A stretch of 64,000 nucleotides of DNA. Source: Cololabis saira. Its lineage: Eukaryota > Chordata > Actinopteri > Beloniformes > Belonidae. The stretch lies in assembly GCF_033807715.1 (NCBI RefSeq), contig NC_084591.1, positions 29,662,590 through 29,726,589 of the forward strand, in the 5' to 3' direction. Made by a program: the position numbers and the translations under genes. Below are positions 9,701 to 19,489 of this stretch, one piece after another (the stretch's first letter is position 1; each line of letters begins with the position of its first letter). A model generated the notes under the pieces. That model saw nothing but the letters and a program-made list of their open reading frames with translations, was not told where the DNA came from and made no database searches.

Positions 9701-11266
9701 CTTGCACTTCTCTGGTGAGAGTTTCAGGCCATACTCCTTTAGTTGGTTGAGCACACGCATCAACCTTTCCTCATGTTCTTCTAGCGTTGAAGAGAAAACA
9801 ATGACATCATCCAAAAATACTAGGGCTTGTTGCAAGTTCAGCTCTCCTATACAGCGCTCCATAAGCCTCTGGAACGTGCTAGGGGCATTTGTTATCCCTT
9901 GAGGCATCCTGTTAAACTCGAAGAACCCTAGTGGGCAGACAAAGGCTGTTTTTTGTTTGTCCGCCTCCTCCATTTCAATCTGATAGAAGCCAGACTTGAG
10001 GTCCAACACCGAGAACCATCTGGATCCCGTCAGCTTTGAGAATGATTCCTCAAGATTGGGTAAGGCGTAGGAGTCCTTCACCGTCTGAAGGTTCAGTTTT
10101 CTGTAGTCAATGCATAGTCTGACATCGCCGCTCTTCTTCCTGACAACTACTATTGGTGAGGAGAAAGGTGACTCAGACTCACGGATGACTTCTGCATCGA
10201 GGAGTTGCTGGATATGGTTACGCACAGCCTCTATGTCTTGCGGGTGTATGGGCCTGGCCCTGTGTTTGAATGGTGTCCCGTTACTCAGGTTGATATGGTG
10301 CTTTATTTTGTCCGTGCGACCAAAGTCGAGATCATGGAGTGCGAACACCTCTGGCATTGAATTCAGTTTTTCGGTGATCCTCTCTTTCCACTCGCTGGGT
10401 ACCGGAGAGTCTCCAAAGTCAAGGTTGAGTTTCGGCTCATGGTCAGACTTTGTTGGGGAATCTGAGCCAAGAGATTTGATGGACTGGACACTTTGGATTG
10501 CGTGTAGCTCTGCAATCACAGCTTTTGGATGTAGTGTGATATCGTGGTCTGACTCGTTCTTCAGGATGACAGGTATGCAGCGTGACAACCTCTGAGGTAA
10601 AGTTGTTAGACCATTCGAGACCACCATGCCTCCTGGCAAGGAAACTGATTTTGGGGACTCCACTGTCACCCACTTCACTGCTCCCGATATCCTGCAGCTC
10701 ACTGATCCTTCAAGGACCTTGGTCTGACCAGCTGCAACAGTCTCAGGGTCTTTGCCGTGCAGTCTGACTTCTCCCATTTTAAAATTTCCAGACTGTACTC
10801 TTCTGACTTCTAGAGTTTTCAAGACGACTTTGTAGCCGTATGGCAGTGACTCATAGTTCTGTGGTGTGATCTCTGCATACCGTTCATACAGAACATCCAA
10901 AGCGTTGGTGCCTATCAGCACTGATGATAGGGTGGAACATATGTCAGGCACAATCAGAGCTAATGTGGGGACCTCGATGTCTACTCCAAGTACGCTCTCT
11001 GGAAATGTGATGGAAACTTCAACATAGCCAAGGTATGGAACATCTTGACCATTAGCTCCCTCCACTTCAAGCAGGTTGTTCAATGAATTGATGGGTAAAT
11101 GAGACAAATTTTCCTGATAGAATGAATTGGGGATGGTCGTTACTTGAGATCCTGTATCAAACAAGCAGCTGCAATCTTGGTCACTTATGATGGCTTGTGC
11201 GGTGCACTTAGCTCCAACCAGTCCTTTGGGAATGGTTACTGAATGTCGTTTAGCATTAGAGCACAT
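6707..11266 (-). CDS. pol: Gypsy Pol polyprotein: protease, reverse transcriptase, RNase H, integrase
   Basis: 1,519 codons from the ATG at 11266; the frame stays open upstream into the end of gag, so the natural product is a Gag-Pol fusion by -1 frameshifting. Domains with approximate residues: aspartic protease with DTGS at 37-40; RT about 340-535 with VLDLKSGF (Asp 422) and FLDD at 484-487; RNase H with Asp 655, Glu 696 and Asp 722; integrase zinc site H948, H953, C983, C986; integrase core D1014, D1073, E1108 with the classic 34-residue gap between the last two. The chromatin-side region (1220-1290) is followed by an acidic tail to the end with two VPDVAQ repeats, and a basic RMSSRHREPPKKLTYP segment. 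All catalytic residues are present and there is no stop or frameshift. It makes and integrates the element's cDNA. Confidence 0.96.
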   Translation of the reverse strand: MCSNAKRHSVTIPKGLVGAKCTAQAIISDQDCSCLFDTGSQVTTIPNSFYQENLSHLPINSLNNLLEVEGANGQDVPYLGYVEVSITFPESVLGVDIEVPTLALIVPDICSTLSSVLIGTNALDVLYERYAEITPQNYESLPYGYKVVLKTLEVRRVQSGNFKMGEVRLHGKDPETVAAGQTKVLEGSVSCRISGAVKWVTVESPKSVSLPGGMVVSNGLTTLPQRLSRCIPVILKNESDHDITLHPKAVIAELHAIQSVQSIKSLGSDSPTKSDHEPKLNLDFGDSPVPSEWKERITEKLNSMPEVFALHDLDFGRTDKIKHHINLSNGTPFKHRARPIHPQDIEAVRNHIQQLLDAEVIRESESPFSSPIVVVRKKSGDVRLCIDYRKLNLQTVKDSYALPNLEESFSKLTGSRWFSVLDLKSGFYQIEMEEADKQKTAFVCPLGFFEFNRMPQGITNAPSTFQRLMERCIGELNLQQALVFLDDVIVFSSTLEEHEERLMRVLNQLKEYGLKLSPEKCKFFQSSVKYLGHIVSEKGIETDPEKIAALNTWPRPNNLKELRTFLGFCGYFRRYVKDYSKIVKALNELTAGYPPLRKRTNAKVIAKKYYNPKDLFNDRWTAACQTAFETIIEKLTTAPILGFADPKLPYVLHTDASTSGLGAALYQEQQGQKRVVAYASRGLSSCESRYPAHKLEFLALKWAVTEKFQDYLYGCPFQVVTDSNPLTYILTSAKLDATSYRWLAALSTFDFQLKYRAGKQNQDADGLSRRPHSRLPDDEISRKELERIEQFTKRHLLEPEHVNGNTVKAICEKHLVHQVADGDCGETKPNTALVVSLAHHPNALPESFEEEDQFGGLPVIPLFTPAELRDKQQADTCIREVLKQLETGEKPPPSLRKELPELYLLSRELNRLEVLDGVLYRRRQEGAQSYYQLVLPEELRTSVLKNLHDDMGHMGVERTLDLVRKRFYWPKMAAEVETKIRTCNRCIRRKVLPQKAAPLVNITATRPLELVCMDFLSLEPDSSNTKDILVITDHFTKYAVAIPTSNQKARTVAKCLWDQFIVHYGIPERLHSDQGRDFESRTIKELCELAGVQKIRTTPYHPRGNPVERFNRTLLNMLGTLENKKKSHWREHVKPLVHAYNCTKNEVTGFTPYELMFGRQPRLPVDIAYGLPANYQPGSHSQYVRNLKSQLEASYKVAMENAKKTADRNKARFDKYVVESTLEEGDRVLVRNVRLRGKNKLADKWETDIYVVVKHSGDVPVYVVRPETKEGPLRTLHRDLLLPCGFLPATPVEVEPTTEKRTRRPKTRQSLRDDSPDESERQDSDLEDYDLTYLYGHGEPVVETPSFDLVPETVKSITSNTESRPKPVSSVEQHPPEVAEMSPAESNLPEQTLPDVNPENATLPNVHTDANQLETEVDKEQEDDVPDVAQREEDDEEQADAVPDVAQTEDTDIKDHNDKDDLQPTRMSSRHREPPKKLTYPELGNPLVTVVQSLFQSLGTAIADSLNVPWSPVDAEITI

Positions 11267-11287
11267 GTTGGCGGTGCGTTCCTTCTT

Positions 11288-11350
11288 GGGACACTTTGTC
11301 TGTGTTCCAGCTCCCGTTTGCCCCCCAACAGGAACTGGTTCTAGTTTAAA
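11288..11350 (-). promoter_or_regulatory. -1 ribosomal frameshift signal between gag and pol
   Basis: The last Gag codons are ACT TTA AAC followed by the TAG stop. This makes the slippery heptamer T TTA AAC (11350-11344), in the right phase for slipping back one base into the pol frame. After a 5-nt spacer (TAGAA) comes a 12-bp stem: 11338-11327 pairs along its whole length with 11318-11307, with two G-U pairs, around the 8-nt loop GGGGGGCA. The loop's GGGGCA can also pair with UGUCCC at 11293-11288, allowing an H-type pseudoknot. Heptamer, spacing and stem all fit known -1 frameshift elements. Use in vivo is inferred. Confidence 0.85.
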
Positions 11351-13053
11351 GTAACAGGCTGTGAGACACCGTTTTCAACATCCCATGCCAGCTGCTTCTC
11401 TGTCAGCTGCTTTCTTTTTGAAGAAACAAGAATGGGGTTTGGTTCATTCTCACATTGGGGTTTGGTATGTCCATCCTCTCCACATCTGAAGCAATACCAG
11501 GGTTTTGGCCTTTTGCTTGTGTGATTCTTTGCATCCTGTTTGTTGGACTGCGGTTTCTGAGATGTGGGAGTGTTGACATGAGACTCTGTGGTGGCTGACT
11601 TTGGAGCTGGTTTGGTTGATTTCCTGCTGCCGCCTTTCTGGGTGATTCGTGTCAGCTGAGATTGCAGATTTGCGATTTGTTTTTTCAGTTCTTGGATCGC
11701 AGAACTGGAGTCAGGTGTCCATTGTGTTGGAGTATAGTCTTCGCACTGCACACCAGCACCTTGGTACTGGGATGATACTTTTGGCTTTGATGCACTGAAA
11801 TGCTGTTTCATGCGTGTTGCTTTGGACATTCTCTTGTTTTCTGCTGTACGGATTAACAGGAGAAGTTCAGCAAATGTAGGCGGGGTCTTTTTCATTTGGT
11901 GACTTTCCAACTGCAGTTCAGATAGTAAGGCATTGTCCCAGCAACCTCTAACGAACTGCCTTAGGAGTTGCCGGTCAAGGTCGCTTGCACATACACCTCC
12001 CCTCCTGAAGGTGGTATTTAGCATCAACTGCAGCCTCTGAAGATAAGCCGATGGTTTCTCACCAGCAGGTTCTTGCCATGTATTCAGGTACTTTGCGAAG
12101 AGGTCGTCTCCATCTTCCACAGTGCTGAAAGCAGAGTCCAAGATATCTAGATACATGTTTGGGGGAGATTCCGGTGGCAGGTGTTTCACTAAGTCAATAG
12201 CAGGTGAGGAGAGGCTTTCGAGAAGCTTACGTGACTTATGTAGGTCTGACTGTTTTGTGTCTTTCAGAAGAAGCTCCACATTAGAACGCCATGTTTCGTA
12301 ATCCACTTCATTGTTGGGCTGAGGGCAGCGCCCAGAGAAGGGTCTCAGTCTCAAGGGGGTGTGCACCTGCATTGTAGAGTCCTCATTTCGTACTATGTGC
12401 TCAACTATTACCTTTTGTACTTCCGGTGGGTTGACAAAGGAAAGGTCCAGATGAGCCTGCATTTTCTTTTTGGGGGGTGCTGGCGGTGAAGACCAGTTCC
12501 GATCTGGGTGGACAGGTTGCTCTGCAGCTGTACTGGGTAAAGAGCTAATCTGTTCAGCACTTTCTGGGGCATGTCGCTCTTGGGAATCAGGTGAATGAAT
12601 GCCTGCTCTATGGGGTTCTGTGTCGTCGAGGTGGACAGATTCACCGATGACAGACAGTTCTTCTCTGAGAATAGCAGCAAAGTCCTTACCAGCTAGTCTT
12701 GCTATCTGTTTTAACTCTGAGAGATAAGTCTGGGTGGCTGTCTTGCTAACTGTGGGCGTATAAACGTCCGATAGAGCCCTGATCTGGAATGTGAGGTCAG
12801 CCTGAGTTTCACTTTGGAAGCTATGGGGCAATGACGGGAGTGACAGTAAAGCTGAGCCACTTGAGTATTCCACTATAGCGTACCTATGGAATTCTGACTT
12901 GGGATCGTCAATTTTGACTGTTCTCTCAACTAAACCATGCTTGTTTAGAAAATCAGCTAGCTCTTTGTCTGATTCTGTGTTAATAAATCCGGCATTAACC
13001 AGAATGCAGTTTGGGATTTTTACACCTGATGTCTGAATTACCTCCTCCATCAT
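11341..13053 (-). CDS. gag: Gypsy Gag with PNMA/ZCCHC12-like capsid and CCHC zinc knuckle
   Basis: The frame is open from 13128 but has no ATG until 13053, a double Met (MMEEVIQTSG). I chose that start, giving about 570 residues. A start at the upstream TTG would overlap the primer site. The N-terminal part (ILVNAGFINTE... and YAIVEYSSGSAL) looks like the RRM-like fold at the start of PNMA proteins. The middle part (LRPFSGRCPQP, SAYLQRLQLML, LRQFVRGCWDN) resembles the PNMA/ZCCHC12 capsid-like region. Near the C terminus is one zinc knuckle, CFRCGEDGHTKPQC (C-X2-C-X4-H-X4-C). Gag assembles the particle and binds the RNA. The stop is the base after the slippery site. Gag identity is firm; the PNMA relation is by eye. 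Confidence 0.93.
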   Translation of the reverse strand: MMEEVIQTSGVKIPNCILVNAGFINTESDKELADFLNKHGLVERTVKIDDPKSEFHRYAIVEYSSGSALLSLPSLPHSFQSETQADLTFQIRALSDVYTPTVSKTATQTYLSELKQIARLAGKDFAAILREELSVIGESVHLDDTEPHRAGIHSPDSQERHAPESAEQISSLPSTAAEQPVHPDRNWSSPPAPPKKKMQAHLDLSFVNPPEVQKVIVEHIVRNEDSTMQVHTPLRLRPFSGRCPQPNNEVDYETWRSNVELLLKDTKQSDLHKSRKLLESLSSPAIDLVKHLPPESPPNMYLDILDSAFSTVEDGDDLFAKYLNTWQEPAGEKPSAYLQRLQLMLNTTFRRGGVCASDLDRQLLRQFVRGCWDNALLSELQLESHQMKKTPPTFAELLLLIRTAENKRMSKATRMKQHFSASKPKVSSQYQGAGVQCEDYTPTQWTPDSSSAIQELKKQIANLQSQLTRITQKGGSRKSTKPAPKSATTESHVNTPTSQKPQSNKQDAKNHTSKRPKPWYCFRCGEDGHTKPQCENEPNPILVSSKRKQLTEKQLAWDVENGVSQPVTLN

Positions 13054-13109
13054 TAACTGTTTAATGTCTCTGGTCTCTAAGTTTATGGCTAGCTTTAATG
13101 CTATTAGCT

Positions 13110-13127
13110 CTCCTGGCTGGCTCGCCA
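13110..13127 (-). other. Probable tRNA primer-binding site
   Basis: On the element's strand the 5' LTR ends CTACA. It is followed by 7 nt (TAAATCT) and then TGGCGAGCCAGCCAGGAG. Primer sites begin TGG (complement of the tRNA CCA tail), so position and first bases fit. I could not name the tRNA. Confidence 0.5.
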
Positions 13128-13134
13128 AGATTTA

Positions 13135-14963
13135 TGTAGCACTCGTGTCGCTACTGGGCTAGCAGGACGCTTCTAGATTCGGAGAGAGAGCTGGTTACCA
13201 ATAACAGACCAGAGACAAGGCTTAAAGATAATATAAGCCGGCAGTTTTATTAACGAATGGAGAAAAAGCAGAAAATTGGTATGCATACAACTATACACAG
13301 AATGGTAGAGGTAGGTGATAAATGATAAATTATCCAACCCTTAATTGGACCCTTATCCTATTTAGAGTAGGCTTTTAAGTTTAGTTTAGGTTTAATAAAC
13401 TAAATGTTCAGTTCACCTTAAACTGATATTGTTTCCTATTTAATGACCGGTCAGTGTTCTATTTTTCTAGCTAAGTTTAACAGGTAAGTACTATTTAATT
13501 CTTTTAATTTAATAGCCTGTTTTAACAGGTAAGACCTATTAAATCCTATTTAACTTTTTAACTATTTTATCCTTTTGAGTTAACCCTTTTTTTCCCAGGT
13601 GACAGGTATGTAACCTTTAACTTTTCTTTTCACAGGTGACAGGTAGGTAACCTTTAACCCTTTTTTCCAGATATCAAAACAAATACGCTTATATAAAAAC
13701 CAAAAAGAAATGCAATTCCCTTTAACAGGTGAACAACCCTCAAAGTTTTAAAGTGTATCAAATATCCCAAATATGTCCTTTATAAGTGGGTAAATATCAA
13801 TCAAAAAAAATAAAATATACTTCAAGCAAAGTCAGGTAAGTACCTTTAAACTCCCTTTTCAAAACTTAAATTATGTCAGGTAAGTACCTTTAAACTCCCC
13901 TCTTAAAACTTAAATGACGTTTAAATTCAACCTTTACAAAAAGGTAATAAATAAAATATCAAAAACAAAAACAATGAATTAGCTGTCAAAATAGTAGTGC
14001 AAATCTTGTCAACAATTAAATTGTATCACACTTTATAATATACTCGTTTCCCTTATGTTCTGTGTTCAGCTTCAGTGAAGGTAAAAAAATAAAAAAATAA
14101 AGAATGTTCAGTTCAGGATGTGTGTGGCTCAATTCGGTTTGATCAATGTTCGATTGAATTGAGAGTAAAAAAACGCAGTCAGTTCAAGGCAATAATCCAA
14201 CTCTGGGTGAGTAAACGGTGCGTTGTATCCTACCACAGTGGTGAAGAGGCTCAAACCGTGTGGTGAATGATGAGTGAAGAAACCATCCAATGGTATATTG
14301 GCTTAAACCCGTCCAGGTAGGCTCCGATGCAACGTCCCAGTCAATGTAGATCTGAATCCTGGTTGTGGCTCGCCATCTGATGACCGACGTGTGTTGTTTC
14401 ACTGCACAATACACACACGTGCTGGAATCCATCTCGGGGAATCCATCTTGTCCAAAAAAAAAACTTCCAGAGATCATTAAGAAAAATTTCAAAGTTCTGC
14501 TGCTCTGCAGTAAGCTCAAAAAACGTATGAATGTAGTCTGGTTCTTATTAAATCAGGTTGTACAAAAAACAATCGTTGAAATCACAAAATAATAACTTTT
14601 ATAACGTCTTTCTGACCTGCTGAATCTCTGCTGCACACCTGCTCCGAACGTACCCCGCAGGAAGGAAAAAAAAAGCCTTAAAGGGGAAGCGCTCCTTTTT
14701 TTAGAAGGAGTGCATTAAAGAGGAAAACGTTTTTAACATTTTTTAGGAAATGTATTTGGACTTTTAGACACAACTACACAAGATTTTAACCTTTTTAAGT
14801 ATCTGTATTGTCATAAATAAACTAACCATGTATTGCTGTTTTTAAAGAAATAATAATATATATCATGAATTAACCATCAGTTTATTTAATACAGTATGAC
14901 TTTGTATTGATCAAAGTATTTTAAATTTGACTATATTTGACTATATTTGAAACCTGGGTTACA
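13135..14963 (-). repeat. 5' LTR of the Gypsy element
   Basis: Same sequence as 4830-6658, shifted by exactly 8,305 bp with no length difference. It should hold the promoter for gag-pol; the TATATAAG at about 13697-13690 is the best core candidate I see. It is flanked on the outside by CATG (14964-14967). Confidence 0.93.
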
Positions 14964-14967
14964 CATG

Positions 14968-15390
14968 GTTTCCAAAATAATTCAAAATTTCAGGATTTCT
15001 GAAGGGCAGAGTTGCCTTAGTCGATTTTAAATAAGCAGTGGCCAAAAAGTTGGCCAGGTTTCTGGATCATGTACACCTGGCTTCTTCTTTTTATGTTAAG
15101 AGCTTTAACCAACGTTTTTAGATGACGCTGTTAAATATGTCCTTGGACAGTGAAGTTTTCCTGAGCCCCATGTGTAGAGGGTTCAGAAAAGGCCTCCATT
15201 TTTCAGTTTTCCACTAAAACACACCCCACCATTTATAAAAGATTATTCTGAACTGCTCCAATTATTTAACGCTTTTCAACTCTATTTGACATCTTATTAG
15301 ACTGCCAAGTCAGTAGATGGCGCTCTTTTGCTCCTGTGAATGACCGAGGGAACACCACAGTATATAGTATTGGCCCCACGCATGCGCAGT
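14968..15390. other. No gene seen; possible LTR-like sequence at its right side
   Basis: Bases 15296-15390 include a TATATAG motif and lead into the repeated segment at 15391, so they may belong to a decayed LTR. No coding frame is recognisable. Confidence 0.4.
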
Positions 15391-15458
15391 TAATAATAAA
15401 TCCCTGCTGGCTGAGCAAAGCAACACTAACGAAGGTGTGCTGTTTCTCATTATTCACA
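15391..15458. repeat. Repeated 65-bp segment, copy 1
   Basis: Shares CTGCTGGCTGAGCAAAG, AACACTAAC, AAGGTGT and CTCATTATTCACA with 16303-16366. An AATAAA-like stretch just ahead and the TTCACA end suggest the R-U5 end of an LTR, but no full LTR pair is visible. Confidence 0.6.
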
Positions 15459-15693
15459 TTTTTTACACTTTTAAATATCCATAAACGTGTTTAAATGTAC
15501 TTGAATTGTCAATAAAGTGGCAAGTAACATTTTGAGCGTACCAAATGTAAGTTTGAACAAGAAGTTTAATTGTTGAGTTTAATAATGGCGGCTGCCAGGT
15601 AGAGTTTCTCACCGTGTTACCACACAGAGAGCACACGTGGTGCGCGTGCGTGTGACTGAGAACCCGTCTGAGTTAAAGACGTATTTGATTTAA

Positions 15694-16023
15694 AGGAGCT
15701 TGAGGCAGGATTTATGAAAAAAATTCGTAAATGTTTTAAGTTTTCTAGTAATAAGGTCAGATGAAGCGTTCCAAACCAAAACGAATGAGCCCTCTAGCGT
15801 ATCTCTCTGTTGCCTTGAACAGGCTGTGTGCTGCAACATGTGCTGCAGTGCTGGGGCCGAGTTTCCCGGGCTGTCCTGCGGATGTGACGTCAAATGACGC
15901 TGCATGCGCGTTCTCCCCGTTCTCCCGTGCCGGCTTCACTGTTGGCTGCAGTACCCCCGACGGCCGTCGTGGTGAAGGGTGGCGCTAGAGAGTCTCATTT
16001 CTTAAAAGGAGCCTCATGCTCCT
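15694..16023. mobile_element. TTAA-flanked MITE, copy 1
   Basis: A 330-bp element with inverted ends AGGAGCTTGAGGC / AGGAGCATGAGGC, directly flanked by TTAA on both sides (15690-15693, 16024-16027). TTAA targets are the hallmark of piggyBac-type transposition, although these ends do not start with the CCC usual for piggyBac. The right end contains a second, inverted GGAGC, making a short hairpin. There is no transposase. An inverted copy lies at 63516-63844. Confidence 0.75.
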
Positions 16024-16302
16024 TTAAGAAATATGTTATTCTGATTATTCCGACAATTGCGTATTTAATTAAGTATTTGGGAGTAAGAAGACAGATTATA
16101 TTATTATTTTGCACCTTATTTTTGTCTTATGAAGAGTATGTTGACATGATTTGGCTTATTGTATTTTTGTAAGCATTAGATAAAAGATATATTGATTATC
16201 TTTGCAGTTATTGTTTGTTGGACTGTTGAACAGTATTTTGATATTTTGTTATGATTGTGAATTGATATTGAAAGCAAATGATAAAAGAAGTATTTAGTTA
16301 GT

Positions 16303-16366
16303 AATAAGTCGCTGCTGGCTGAGCAAAGTAACACTAACAAAGGTGTCCTGTTCCTCATTATTCACA
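16303..16366. repeat. Repeated 65-bp segment, copy 2
   Basis: See copy 1 at 15391-15458, same orientation. The MITE at 15694-16023 lies between the two copies. If they are LTR ends, the internal part has been lost or replaced. Confidence 0.55.
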
Positions 16367-16499
16367 GTATTCACAGATCCACAGTGCACCCTTGCCTGTG
16401 TATCGCTTGTGCTGACCCAGATTCCCCTAGATCTGAGGCCGGTAACACATGCACTGATTTTCATGACAGAATCAAACCTGTTTTGATTCTCTTTTGATT

Positions 16500-16661
16500 T
16501 GAAGAGTCAGAACACACTGGAGTGACTATCTCTTGCCTGTCCTGGGATACCACCAGATGAGCTGGACGAAGTGGCCGGGGGGAAGGGAAGTCTGATGTCC
16601 CTGTTTAAGCTACTGGACCTGTTACCTCACCCCAGATAAGTAGAAGAAGATGGATGGATGG
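16500..16661 (+). pseudogene. Rex3/RTE-type LINE 3' end
   Basis: Bases 16540-16640 read roughly as the end of a Rex3-like RT protein: a Trp-x-x-Trp region, GGREV, then a leucine/proline-rich tail with a stop. They are followed by GATAAGTAGAAGAAG and a short GATG repeat (16646-16661). An ATGG/GATG tail after GATAAGCGGAAGAAG-like bases is typical of teleost RTE/Rex3 3' ends. Strongly 5'-truncated; only the last part is present. Confidence 0.65.
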
Positions 16662-16772
16662 AAGACTTATTCTATTCTTTGTGGAGAAAAAATACAAATG
16701 TGTATGCTGAAAAAATAAATTTCCTTTGTTCTGCAAGTTCTGTTTTTCGCTCAGGGTAAGGTTAGATTACTA

Positions 16773-16981
16773 TAATGCCATGATGCCACATTTCTTCTTC
16801 GTACACCATGACTGTTTCAAAAACAGCATACTCTATACTTCACATACAATGGTAAAATAGATGTTGTTGGTACATAGTTTGCCAACCAGCCATGTGACTG
16901 CTGTAACTAGCTTATGCTATACTCTTCTCTTGTATTATAGAACAGTGGTTCCCAACCTTTTTTCCTTGCAGCCCCCCCTAC
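16773..16981. repeat. 209-bp perfect direct repeat, left copy
   Basis: Identical to 17827-18035 (offset 1,054 bp). It includes the first bases of a hAT element (CAGTGGTTCCCAACC from 16943) with its TTATAGAA target copy at 16935-16942. A LINE 3' end lies between the two copies. After 16981 this copy continues with TTGTGTCTAAGACC, which the right copy lacks. Confidence 0.9.
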
Positions 16982-17099
16982 TTGTGTCTAAGACCAGCCG
17001 GGCCCCTGACCCGTATGTACTAGCACCAAAAGAGTCTTTAATTGAAAAAATGAACATTAATTATGTTTTTTTGATACATTTCTCTTAGGTTTACCCTGT

Positions 17100-17826
17100 A
17101 TACAGTCTCTGTAGATTTGTGTTAAGGTGCCCATATCGAACTCACCACTGCTCCATGTATCATTCATTAAACTGGTTACCCCTCAGCTCAAGAAGACAAT
17201 ACCACTGGCTCCAACTCATATTCAAATGTATCCACTTCAGTTATCCATCTTACTTAAAACAATACCTGATTCCATATACATCCTCATATTCTCTCAGAAA
17301 CACTCAGCAACCCTTTTTTTTCGTTCCTTTAACCTTTAAAGAAATTGGCAGACGTGCTTTTAAGTTTAAAGCCCCATCAGACTGGAACAACTTACCCATT
17401 AACATAAGAAAACTTAATTCATTATACACCTTTAAAGACTCTCTATATTCCAACCTCAATAAACCATGTAGTTGTTTCTAGTGGTATTGCCTTCTCATTT
17501 TATTTTTATTTTTTTATTTTTTATTTCATATATAATGTATATATATTGTATCATAATGATGATGACAATGACTACCATTAATATTAATATTGTTGTTTTT
17601 GTTGCTATTACTGCATTAAATGCAGTATTTACCTGTGTTCTTCAGGTGTGGTAGGTCTTGGGGACTGGAGTCTGGGTAGGTTTGTGTGTGAGAGCCTTAT
17701 GTATTATGTGTTATGTATTATGTATGTTGTATGTAACTGTTTTGTATTGTGTTGTATGTTTTTTGTTGGACCCCCTCGAAAACGAGATGATTCATCTCAA
17801 GGGGCTATCCACTAATAAATTTACTT
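17100..17826 (+). pseudogene. 5'-truncated Jockey/L2-type LINE: RT C-terminus and 3' UTR
   Basis: The frame at 17119-17481 ends with the conserved C-terminal part of L2/Jockey-type reverse transcriptases: LNWLPLSSRR, a YLIPYTSSYSLRN segment, and RAFKFKAPSDWNNLP. The fingers, palm and endonuclease are missing. After the stop there is about 280 bp of AT-rich UTR. The extreme 3' end has a hairpin (GAGATGATTCATCTC inside CCCCTCGA...AAGGGG) and then AATAAA, typical of some fish LINE tails. It is immediately followed by the right copy of the 209-bp repeat. The exact left boundary is uncertain (16982-17110). Confidence 0.8.
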
Positions 17827-17996
17827 TAATGCCATGATGCCACATTTCTTCTTCGTACACCATGACTGTTTCAAAAACAGCATACTCTATACTTCACATA
17901 CAATGGTAAAATAGATGTTGTTGGTACATAGTTTGCCAACCAGCCATGTGACTGCTGTAACTAGCTTATGCTATACTCTTCTCTTGTATTATAGAA

Positions 17997-18935
<939 letters not shown>

Positions 18936-18943
18936 TTATAGAA

Positions 18944-19485
18944 CACAGTAAGTGAGATAGACTGGTCAGTTTCACACTGCAATTTTTTCTTGAAATATTA
19001 AACCAATCCATGTTTCTCCTTAAAACATGAAATTATTTGCCAAATTTGTAAATAGTAGTATTTGATTCTTAAACAGCATATTCTCTGTCCTTATTACATG
19101 TGTATCAGGACAGGTCATAATCTACTTTACAGTAACAGCCAGCTGGGTGCTTCTAGACAAGTGAAAACCATGACGTAATTCTTTTAACTCTCATACGCCA
19201 GGCAAAACCCTAATTTCACAGTCCATTGTTTTGCTTACCGGTATGCTATCAAAGCTGATGTCAATAAATTTATCAAGAGAGATTGTTGTATATTTTTTCT
19301 TCACATTTTTCCATCATAGGACATCCTCATCACAAGAATAAAATGTCTCCCATGATGTAAAACAGTTATAGTCTGAAAACAGCAAAAGCCAAGAAAACTT
19401 TATTCTGCTAGTTCTAAGAATTCTAGGTAAAAAAAACTAAAACTTTTCTTTCCTCATTAGCAAGTATATTGTTGCTACTACTGGG
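18944..19485. other. No gene seen
   Basis: Unassigned AT-rich DNA between the hAT element and the Tc1 relic. The last part (19440-19485) may belong to the Tc1 element's non-coding end, but its inverted repeat is not visible. Confidence 0.4.
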
Positions 19486-19489
19486 TTGG

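Larger units (their letters stand above)
4830..14963 (-). mobile_element. Complete young Ty3/Gypsy retrotransposon (PNMA-like Gag lineage)
   Basis: A 10,134-bp element bounded by 1,829-bp direct repeats at a constant offset of 8,305 bp. The ends are TGTAGCACTCG...GGTTACA. The flanks carry CATG on both sides (4826-4829, 14964-14967), a 4-bp target duplication. On the minus strand the order is 5' LTR, primer site, gag, frameshift signal, pol (protease, RT, RNase H, integrase), polypurine tract, 3' LTR. Domain order RT-RNase H-integrase makes it Ty3/Gypsy, not Copia or BEL. Both frames are uninterrupted and I saw no difference between the LTRs in the stretches compared, so the insertion should be recent and may be competent. 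No envelope frame is present. Confidence 0.95.

Noticed and set aside
7351..10673. Many plus-strand and alternate-frame open frames opposite pol
   Set aside because: They are shadows of the long conserved pol frame on the minus strand and have no domain of their own.
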